The position numbers were made by a program, and so were the translations under genes. The notes beneath the pieces were generated by a model. The model was not told the origin of the DNA, made no database searches, and worked only from the letters and a program-made list of their open reading frames with translations. A DNA stretch of 64,000 bases, taken from RPQJ01 sp041910015. GTDB lineage: Bacteria > Pseudomonadota > Gammaproteobacteria > Steroidobacterales > Steroidobacteraceae. Numbering within the stretch: position 1 is the first letter of the stretch; each line of letters starts with the position of its first letter. Shown piece by piece: positions 58,014-64,000 of this stretch. Location of the stretch: NCBI GenBank assembly GCA_041910015.1, contig JAYRRR010000031.1:1-64000 (forward strand), read 5' to 3'.

Positions 58014-59105
58014 ATGGGACAGCGCACTCCGCTCTACGATGCACATCTCGCGGCCGGTGCCCGCACCGTCGACTTCGGTGGCTGGGACATGCCAGTCAAC
58101 TATGGCTCCCAGATCGAGGAACATCACGCCGTGCGTCGCGACTGCGGCATGTTCGACGTGTCGCACATGTGCGTCGTCGACCTGCGCGGCGAGCGCGTCC
58201 ACGACTGGCTGCGACGGCTGCTCGCGAACGACGTGGCGAAACTCGCACAGCGCGGCAAGGCGCTGTATTCGTGCATGCTGCGCGAGCACGGCGGCGTCAT
58301 CGACGACCTCATCGTCTATTACATGGATGACCGCTGGTACCGCATGGTGGTCAACGCCGGCACGCGCGACAAGGACCTGCAGTGGCTGCTCGATCAGGCG
58401 GGCCCGTACGGCGTCACGGTCGAGCCGCGCACCGACCTGGCGATGATCGCCGTGCAGGGGCCGAACGCGCGGCAGAAGGCGGCGGCCGTCATGGATCGCG
58501 AGCTGGCCGAGCGCGCGCTGCAGCTCGGCCCGTTCTTCGGGCTCGACGCCGGCGAGCGCCTCGTTGCCCGCACCGGCTACACCGGCGAGGACGGCTTCGA
58601 GATCATGCTGCCCGCCGGCGAGGCCGTCGCGACGTGGGAGCGGCTGCGCGAGGCGGGCGTCCGCCCGTGTGGTCTCGGCGCGCGCGACACGTTGCGGCTC
58701 GAGGCCGGCATGAGCCTCTACGGCAACGACATGGACGAGACCACCTCGCCGCTCGAGTCCGGCCTCGGCTGGACCGTCGCCTGGGAGCCACAGGACCGCG
58801 ACTTCGTCGGTCGCGCGGCGCTGGCGGCGCAGAAGCAGGCCGGCGTGACGCGCAAGCTCGTCGGCTTGCTGCTCGAGGATCGCGCCGTGCTTCGTTCCCA
58901 CCAGAAGGTCATCGTCGCCAACGTGGGTGAGGGCGAGGTCACGAGCGGCACGTTCTCACCGACCCTGCAGCGTTCGATCGGCCTGGCGCGCGTGCCGGCG
59001 CCGACCGGCGACCGCTGCGAGGTCGAGATCCGCGGGCGGCTGTTCGCCGCGCGCGTCGTGCGGCCGCCCTTCGTGCGCAACGGCCAGGTCGCCATTGCGC
59101 TCTGA
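58014..59105 (+). CDS. gcvT: glycine cleavage system T protein (aminomethyltransferase)
   Basis: GcvT takes the aminomethyl group from lipoyl-GcvH, releases ammonia and passes methylene to tetrahydrofolate. The 363-residue protein has TPLYDAHLAAGARTVDFGGWDMPVNYG at the N-terminus, DVSHMCVVDLRG near 45 and FVGRAALAAQKQAG near the C-terminus. It is the first gene of gcvT-gcvH-gcvPA-gcvPB and is controlled by the upstream tandem riboswitch. An ATG at 58014 with GAGGAC upstream is the only suitable start. Confidence 0.96.
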   Translation: MGQRTPLYDAHLAAGARTVDFGGWDMPVNYGSQIEEHHAVRRDCGMFDVSHMCVVDLRGERVHDWLRRLLANDVAKLAQRGKALYSCMLREHGGVIDDLIVYYMDDRWYRMVVNAGTRDKDLQWLLDQAGPYGVTVEPRTDLAMIAVQGPNARQKAAAVMDRELAERALQLGPFFGLDAGERLVARTGYTGEDGFEIMLPAGEAVATWERLREAGVRPCGLGARDTLRLEAGMSLYGNDMDETTSPLESGLGWTVAWEPQDRDFVGRAALAAQKQAGVTRKLVGLLLEDRAVLRSHQKVIVANVGEGEVTSGTFSPTLQRSIGLARVPAPTGDRCEVEIRGRLFAARVVRPPFVRNGQVAIAL

Positions 59106-59148
59106 CCGCCTCGCGTCTCCGGCAACGACAAACTCCAGAGAGGACACC

Positions 59149-59544
59149 ATGAGCAACGTTCCCGCCGACCTCCGCTATCTGAAGTCCCACGAGTGGGCCC
59201 GCCTGGAGAGCGACGGCACGGTCACCATCGGCATCTCGGACCACGCGCAGCAGGCGCTCGGCGACCTCGTCTTCGTCGAGACGCCGGAGCCGGGTCGCCG
59301 CGTCGAGGCCGGCGAGGCCTGCGCGGTCGTCGAATCGGTCAAGGCCGCCTCCGACATCTACAGCCCGGTCACGGGCGAGATCATCGCGAGCAACGCGGAC
59401 CTCGGCGGCCAGCCCGAGCTGATCAACGGCGATCCGTATGGCGCCGGCTGGATCATGCGCGTGCGCCTCGACGACAAGGCGCAGTTCGCGGCGATGCTCG
59501 ACGCAAAGGCGTACGAAGCCGCGCTCGCGGCGGAAACGCATTGA
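59149..59544 (+). CDS. gcvH: glycine cleavage system H protein
   Basis: GcvH is the lipoyl-bearing shuttle between the P, T and L proteins. The 131-residue protein has the lipoyl domain with the attachment lysine K65 in VVESVKAASDIYSPV, the family's fixed lipoylation motif. AGAGAGGA precedes ATG 59149, 43 nt after gcvT. The length equals that of typical bacterial GcvH. L protein (Lpd) is not in the window and is normally shared with the 2-oxo acid dehydrogenases. Confidence 0.96.
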   Translation: MSNVPADLRYLKSHEWARLESDGTVTIGISDHAQQALGDLVFVETPEPGRRVEAGEACAVVESVKAASDIYSPVTGEIIASNADLGGQPELINGDPYGAGWIMRVRLDDKAQFAAMLDAKAYEAALAAETH

Positions 59545-59588
59545 GCTGAATCGCGGCCTGAACCCCGGCAACCGCTGGACACTCCACC

Positions 59589-60965
59589 ATGCCCTTCATT
59601 CCCCATACCGAGTCCGACATCCGTGCGATGCTCGCCACCATCGGCGCACCGGACATCGACGCGCTGTTCGAGGAAATCCCCGCGGAGCTTCGCGCCCCCG
59701 GCCTGCCGGGCGTCCCGCCCGCCTTGTCGGAGATGGAAGTCGGCCGGCTGATGTCCGGGCTGGCGGCGCGCGACGGCCGGCCGCTCAATTTCATCGGGGC
59801 CGGTGCGTACGAGCACCACGTTCCCTCGGCGGTCTGGGCGATCGTGACGCGTGGCGAGTTCTACAGCGCGTACACGCCCTATCAGGCCGAGGCGAGCCAG
59901 GGCACGCTGCAGTTGCTCTACGAGTACCAGACGATGATGGCCAGCCTGACGGGCATGGACATCTCGAATGCGTCGCTCTACGACGGGGCTTCGGGTCTCG
60001 CCGAGGCGTGTCTGATGGCGGTGCGTGCCAACCGCAGGTCGAAGTCGCAGCGCATCCTCGTGCCCGCGGCCGTGAATCCCACGTACCGCGACGTCGCGCG
60101 GGTCATCGCGGGCAACCAGAACCTGGCGTTCGAACCGGTGCCCTTCGACCCGAAGGGCGGTCAGACGGTCGTCGCGGCGCTCGAGCCGTTCGCGGGGCAG
60201 GACATCACGGCCGTCGTCGTGCAGCAACCGAACTTCTTCGGCACGCTCGAGGACGTCGACGCGATCACGGACTGGGCGCACGCGAACGGTGCGCTCGTGG
60301 TCGCTGTGGTCAACCCGACGTCGCTGGCGCTGCTGAAGCCGCCGGGCGAATGGGGTGCGCGCGGCGCCGACGTCGCGTGCGGCGACGGACAGCCGCTCGG
60401 CGTGCCGCTGTCGTCGGGCGGACCGTATTTCGGCTTCATGGCGACGAAGTCCGAGCACGTGCGGCAGATGCCGGGCCGCATCATCGGACGGACCGTCGAC
60501 ATCGACGGCAAGCCGGGGTTCGCGCTGACGCTGCAGGCGCGCGAGCAGCACATCCGTCGCAGCAAGGCGACCTCGAACATCTGCACCAACCAGGGCCTGC
60601 TCGTGACGGCGGCGACGATCTACCTGTCGCTGCTCGGACCGGACGGGCTTGCCCAGGTCGCGGCGACCTGCATGCAGCGGACGCAGCAACTGATCGATGC
60701 GCTCACACGCGTGCCGGGCGTGCGGCTCGCTTTCGACAAGCCGCGTTTCCACGAGGCCGTACTGTTGCTCGACCGGCCGGTCGCGGGCGTGCTCGCGGCG
60801 CTGGCGGCGCGCGGCATTGTTGGCGGCCACGACATCTCGGCGCGGTATCCGTCGCTCGGCCACGCGCTGCTCGTCTGCGCGACCGAGACCCGTACCACGG
60901 GCGACATCGAGCAGTACGCAGGGGCGCTCGCCGAGGTGATGCGCGGCCCGGCCGTCGCAGCCTGA
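59589..60965 (+). CDS. gcvPA: glycine dehydrogenase (decarboxylating) subunit 1
   Basis: The alpha subunit of two-subunit P protein, which decarboxylates glycine and transfers aminomethyl to GcvH. The 458-residue chain shows FIPHTESDIRAMLATIG at the start, the glycine-binding region GAGAYEHHVPSAVWAI (IGAG...), YTPYQAEASQGTLQLLYEYQTMMASLTGMD and SLYDGASGLAEA. It is 44 nt after gcvH. Most enteric gammaproteobacteria have a fused 950-residue GcvP; the split form here resembles that of Firmicutes, Thermus and certain xanthomonad-related gammaproteobacteria. Confidence 0.95.
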   Translation: MPFIPHTESDIRAMLATIGAPDIDALFEEIPAELRAPGLPGVPPALSEMEVGRLMSGLAARDGRPLNFIGAGAYEHHVPSAVWAIVTRGEFYSAYTPYQAEASQGTLQLLYEYQTMMASLTGMDISNASLYDGASGLAEACLMAVRANRRSKSQRILVPAAVNPTYRDVARVIAGNQNLAFEPVPFDPKGGQTVVAALEPFAGQDITAVVVQQPNFFGTLEDVDAITDWAHANGALVVAVVNPTSLALLKPPGEWGARGADVACGDGQPLGVPLSSGGPYFGFMATKSEHVRQMPGRIIGRTVDIDGKPGFALTLQAREQHIRRSKATSNICTNQGLLVTAATIYLSLLGPDGLAQVAATCMQRTQQLIDALTRVPGVRLAFDKPRFHEAVLLLDRPVAGVLAALAARGIVGGHDISARYPSLGHALLVCATETRTTGDIEQYAGALAEVMRGPAVAA

Positions 60966-60983
60966 TCCCGCAGGATGAAAGCC

Positions 60984-62447
60984 ATGCACGAAAAGCTGAT
61001 CTTCGAACACTCCGCCCGCGGCCGCCGCGCCGCCGCGCAATACCCGCCGCTCGCGGTCGAGGCGCCCGTGCCGGTGGCCATGCGTCGGTCGCGCCCGCCG
61101 CTGTTGCCCGAGGTTTCCGAGCTGCAGGCGGTGCGCCACTTCACGCGGCTCTCGCAGCTCAATTTCTCCATCGACACGCACTTCTACCCGCTCGGGTCGT
61201 GCACGATGAAATACAACCCGAAGGCGTGCAACGAGTACGCGATGCTGCCGGAACTGCTCGCGCGGCATCCGCTCGCCCCCGACGCGACGGGCCAGGGCGT
61301 GCTGCAGGTGCTGCACGAGCTGCAGGAAATGCTCGAGGAAGTGACCGGCATGCGCGGTGTGTCGCTGACGCCCATGGCGGGGGCCCAGGGCGAGTTCGCC
61401 GGCGTCGCGATGATCCGCGCCTACCACCACGCACGCGGCGATCACCTGCGCAACGAGATCATCGTGCCGGACGCGGCGCACGGCACGAATCCTGCGACCG
61501 CGACGATGTGCGGCTGCACGGTCAGGGAAATCCCGACGCTCGCCAACGGCGACATCGACGTCGAGGCGCTCCGCTCGGTCGTCGGGCCGCGGACCGCGGG
61601 CATCATGCTCACGAACCCGTCGACGATCGGCGTCTTCGAGCGGAACATCCTCGAGGTGGGGCGCATCGTGCACGAGGCGGGCGGCCTGCTGTACTACGAC
61701 GGCGCGAACCTGAACGCGATCCTCGGCAAGGTACGGCCGGGCGACATGGGGTTCGACGTCATCCACATGAACCTGCACAAGACGTTCTCCACGCCGCACG
61801 GCGGCGGCGGCCCCGGTTCGGGCGCCGTGGGCGTGGGCGAGCGGCTGCTGCCGTTCATGCCCGTGCCCGTGGTCGGGCGTGACGGCGAACGCTACCGCTG
61901 GCTCGACGAGCACGACCTGCCGCAGACCATCGGGCGCCTGTCGAACTTCATGGGCAACACCGGCGTGCTGCTGCGCGCCTACGTCTACATGCGCATGCTC
62001 GGCCGCGAAGGCATGCAGCGCGTGTCCGAGTTCGCCACGCTGAACGCGAACTACCTGATGGCGCGGCTGCGCGAGGCGGGATTCGAGCTCGCCTACCCTG
62101 AGCGCCGCGCAAGCCACGAGTTCATCGTGACGCTGCGCAAGGAGGCGCGCGAATGGGACGTGAACGCGATGGACTTCGCCAAGCGCCTGCTCGACTACGG
62201 CTTCCACGCGCCGACCACCTACTTTCCGCTGCTCGTGCCGGAGTGCCTGCTGATCGAGCCGACGGAGACGGAGTCGAAGGAGGAACTCGACGCCTTCGTC
62301 GACGCCATGGTCGCGATCCGCAAGGAAGCAGAGACCGAGCCGGCGAAGCTGCAGGGCGCGCCGTGGACGCTGCCCGTGCGCCGGCTCGACGACGTGCGCG
62401 CGGCGAAGCAGCTCGATCTGACGTGGAAGCCGGCGGCTTCACGATGA
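60984..62447 (+). CDS. gcvPB: glycine dehydrogenase (decarboxylating) subunit 2
   Basis: The beta subunit carries the pyridoxal-phosphate lysine: HMNLHKTFSTPHGGGGPG places it at residue 266 counting from this start. SIDTHFYPLGSCTMKYNPK near 64 and DAAHGTNPATATMCGC near 163 are also typical. Two ATGs 9 nt apart are possible; 60984 (MHEKLIFE) is preferred because AGGAT is then 8 nt upstream, whereas 60975 has it directly adjacent. It is 18 nt after gcvPA and its stop overlaps the kinase start. Confidence 0.94.
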   Translation: MHEKLIFEHSARGRRAAAQYPPLAVEAPVPVAMRRSRPPLLPEVSELQAVRHFTRLSQLNFSIDTHFYPLGSCTMKYNPKACNEYAMLPELLARHPLAPDATGQGVLQVLHELQEMLEEVTGMRGVSLTPMAGAQGEFAGVAMIRAYHHARGDHLRNEIIVPDAAHGTNPATATMCGCTVREIPTLANGDIDVEALRSVVGPRTAGIMLTNPSTIGVFERNILEVGRIVHEAGGLLYYDGANLNAILGKVRPGDMGFDVIHMNLHKTFSTPHGGGGPGSGAVGVGERLLPFMPVPVVGRDGERYRWLDEHDLPQTIGRLSNFMGNTGVLLRAYVYMRMLGREGMQRVSEFATLNANYLMARLREAGFELAYPERRASHEFIVTLRKEAREWDVNAMDFAKRLLDYGFHAPTTYFPLLVPECLLIEPTETESKEELDAFVDAMVAIRKEAETEPAKLQGAPWTLPVRRLDDVRAAKQLDLTWKPAASR

Positions 62448-63376
62448 CGTCGCTCATCTGCGGTTCGATCGCCTTCGACACGGTCATGGTCTTCCAGGGC
62501 CGCTTCCGCGAGCAGATCCTCGCGGACCGGATCCACATGCTGAACGTGTCCTTTCTCGTGCCGAACATGAGGCGCAACTTCGGCGGCTGCGCCGGCAACA
62601 TCGCGTACAACCTCGGGCTGCTGGGCGAGCGCGGTGTGCCGATGGCCACGGTCGGGCACGATTTCGGCCCATACCGGCGCTGGCTCGAGGGCAGTGGCGT
62701 GAGCCTCGACTACGTACGCGAGCTCGACGACGAATTCACGGCGCAGGCCTTCATCACGACCGACCTCGACGACAACCAGCTCACGGCGTTCCATCCGGGC
62801 GCCATGTCGAAGTCGCACCTGAACGCGGTGCCTCTCGAGGCTGGAATCCGGCTCGGCGTCGTGGCGCCGGACGGCCGCGCGGGCATGGTGCAGCACGCGG
62901 CGCAGTTCACGGCTGCCGGCATCCCCTGGCTGTTCGACCCGGGACAGGGTCTGCCGATGTTCGACGGCGCGGAACTGACTTCGTTCGTCGAACGGGCGAC
63001 GTGGGTGGCCGTGAACGACTACGAAGCGCAGATGCTGCAGGAGCGCACCGGGCTGACGGCCGGGGAGATCGCGGCCAAGGTGCGCGCCTACGTGGTCACC
63101 CGGGGCGCCGGAGGCAGCGTGATCCACGCCGACGGGCAGGAGTACGCGATCCCGACGGCGCCGGTGGATGCCGTGCGCGACCCGACGGGTTGTGGCGACG
63201 CCTACCGCGCGGGGCTGATCTACGGGCTGCTCAATGAACTCGACTGGCCCACGACCGGTCGGATAGCTTCGATGATGGGTTCGATCAAGATCGCGCACCC
63301 GGGCACCCAGAATCACCGGTTCGACATGAACGAATTCAAGGACCGCTACCGCGCGGCGTTCGGCCGCCCGCTGTGA
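62444..63376 (+). CDS. PfkB-family carbohydrate (adenosine-kinase-like) kinase
   Basis: A 310-residue ribokinase-fold enzyme: LICGSIAFDTVMVF at the N-terminus, NFGGCAGNIAYNLGLLG near residue 46 (sugar-binding GG), DEFTAQAFITTDLDDNQ, and the PfkB signature DPTGCGDAYRAGLIYGLL with catalytic D252. The nearest types by motif are adenosine/inosine kinases and DR-type sugar kinases. ATG 62444 overlaps the gcvPB stop, so it is co-expressed with the glycine cleavage genes and subject to the riboswitch, which is an unexpected link for a nucleoside or sugar kinase. Substrate not readable. Confidence 0.88.
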   Translation: MTSLICGSIAFDTVMVFQGRFREQILADRIHMLNVSFLVPNMRRNFGGCAGNIAYNLGLLGERGVPMATVGHDFGPYRRWLEGSGVSLDYVRELDDEFTAQAFITTDLDDNQLTAFHPGAMSKSHLNAVPLEAGIRLGVVAPDGRAGMVQHAAQFTAAGIPWLFDPGQGLPMFDGAELTSFVERATWVAVNDYEAQMLQERTGLTAGEIAAKVRAYVVTRGAGGSVIHADGQEYAIPTAPVDAVRDPTGCGDAYRAGLIYGLLNELDWPTTGRIASMMGSIKIAHPGTQNHRFDMNEFKDRYRAAFGRPL

Positions 63377-64000
63377 GCCGCACGGCGCCGACTGGGCTGT
63401 CCGCGCGCCCCGGTCGCTGGGCCGCGCTGCTGCTGCTGACGGGCAATCTGCTGCACGCACAGCCCGAGCCGCCGCCGACCGTGCAGCCGGTGCCCGCGAC
63501 CGGCATCGCGCGACCGGTCGAGGAGAACCCTGCGTGGGACCGCACGCTGGAGCGCATCGCGTCCTCGGTCGTGTCGATCGAGATCGACCAGACGCGCGCA
63601 TTCGACACCGAGTGGAACCAGTCGAGTCAGGCGACGGGCTTCGTGGTCGATGCGCAGCGCGGCCTGATCCTGACCAACCGGCACGTCGTCACGCCGGGGC
63701 CGGTGGTGGCGACGGCGATCTTCCAGAACCGCGAGGAAGTGGAACTGCGGGCTGTCTACCGCGACCCGGTGCACGATTTCGGGCTGTACCGCTACGACCC
63801 GGCGAAGCTGCGTTACGTGCAGCCGGTCGCGTTGCCGCTGTATCCGGAGGGGGCGCGCGTCGGCACGGAGATCCGCGTCGTCGGCAACGACGCGGGCGAG
63901 CAGCTCTCGATCCTCGCCGGCACGCTCGCGCGGCTCGACCGCGAGGCGCCGGAGTACGGCGTCGGAAAATACAATGACTTCAACACGTTCTATCTGCAGG
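63373..64000 (+). CDS. NMA111-like (HtrA/DegP-related) serine protease, N-terminal part
   Basis: The visible 209 residues start at GTG 63373, overlapping the kinase stop, and continue past the window. A signal peptide (AALLLLTGNLLHAQ) is followed by the trypsin-like domain with ATGFVVDAQRGLILTNRHVV (H104 catalytic), VYRDPVHDFGLYRYDP (D135 catalytic) and RVVGNDAGEQLSILAGTLARLDR. This RDPVHDFG/GNDAGE pattern matches the yeast NMA111/Tma12 branch and its bacterial relatives rather than DegP. The catalytic Ser and any PDZ domains lie outside. It would act in the periplasm on misfolded proteins. Confidence 0.88.
   Translation, partial: MSRTAPTGLSARPGRWAALLLLTGNLLHAQPEPPPTVQPVPATGIARPVEENPAWDRTLERIASSVVSIEIDQTRAFDTEWNQSSQATGFVVDAQRGLILTNRHVVTPGPVVATAIFQNREEVELRAVYRDPVHDFGLYRYDPAKLRYVQPVALPLYPEGARVGTEIRVVGNDAGEQLSILAGTLARLDREAPEYGVGKYNDFNTFYLQ

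Noticed and set aside
59358..62207. Long minus-strand frame opposite gcvH, gcvPA and gcvPB
   Set aside because: Antisense to three conserved enzymes; no start signal or homology.

Overview
The window looks like a chromosomal segment of a high-GC, aerobic gammaproteobacterium. The taxonomic call rests on conserved neighbourhoods: ygfB-pepP-ubiH-ubiI facing a divergent zapB-like/zapA/6S RNA/ygfA block, plus TonB-dependent receptors and a DUF1329/DUF1302 pair. Less typical of the class are F420-biosynthesis genes (cofE, cofD), a two-subunit glycine decarboxylase (gcvPA/gcvPB) and a complete propionyl-CoA to succinyl-CoA operon. A lineage near Steroidobacterales/Nevskiales is an inference, not something the sequence proves.

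Layout. 0-1 kb: cofD (cut by the window edge) and cofE. 1-4 kb: a SnoaL-like protein and a large Old-Yellow-Enzyme/TMADH-type flavoprotein. 4-11 kb: methylmalonyl-CoA mutase, MeaB chaperone, propionyl-CoA carboxylase beta and alpha, and an epimerase-like VOC protein, with overlaps or very short gaps. 11-20 kb: a TonB receptor, SDR, Tat-type amidase, SnoaL-like protein, and DUF1329 and DUF1302 outer-membrane proteins ending in a strong terminator. 20.3-21.4 kb: a decayed patch with folded-RNA hairpins resembling the start of a group II intron, a TMEM175-type channel pseudogene, and an intact VOC gene.

21.7-39.4 kb is a catabolic island: crotonase, TonB receptor, orphan molybdenum-hydroxylase large subunit, amidohydrolase-fold decarboxylase-like enzyme, MarR regulator, CocE-fold hydrolase with Cys in place of the nucleophilic Ser, two acyl-CoA dehydrogenases, two MaoC proteins, an Ltp2-like aldolase with its DUF35 partner, a double CaiB CoA-transferase and a GST. 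The two ACADs, two MaoC proteins, Ltp2 and DUF35 match in type and order the machinery that removes the last three carbons of steroid side chains as propionyl-CoA. The propionyl-CoA operon 20 kb upstream would consume that product. This is the best candidate for an undescribed pathway; its substrate cannot be read from the sequence.

39.4-46.5 kb (mostly minus strand): a truncated SRPBCC gene, glycolate oxidase glcDEF, rpiA, a 22-residue lysine-rich peptide, an EVE-domain protein, ygfA, 6S RNA, zapA and a zapB-like gene behind a good sigma70 promoter. 46.6-53.6 kb (plus): ygfB, pepP, ubiH, ubiI, an AidB-like dehydrogenase and a DUF2189 membrane protein; the last four are chained by stop/start overlaps. 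53.6-57.6 kb: small zinc-ribbon and membrane peptides, pterin carbinolamine dehydratase, ispG and a DUF885 peptidase-like protein. 57.7-64 kb: a tandem glycine riboswitch followed by gcvT-gcvH-gcvPA-gcvPB, a PfkB kinase, and the start of an NMA111-like serine protease running off the window. No tRNA, rRNA, CRISPR array or insertion-sequence transposase was seen.
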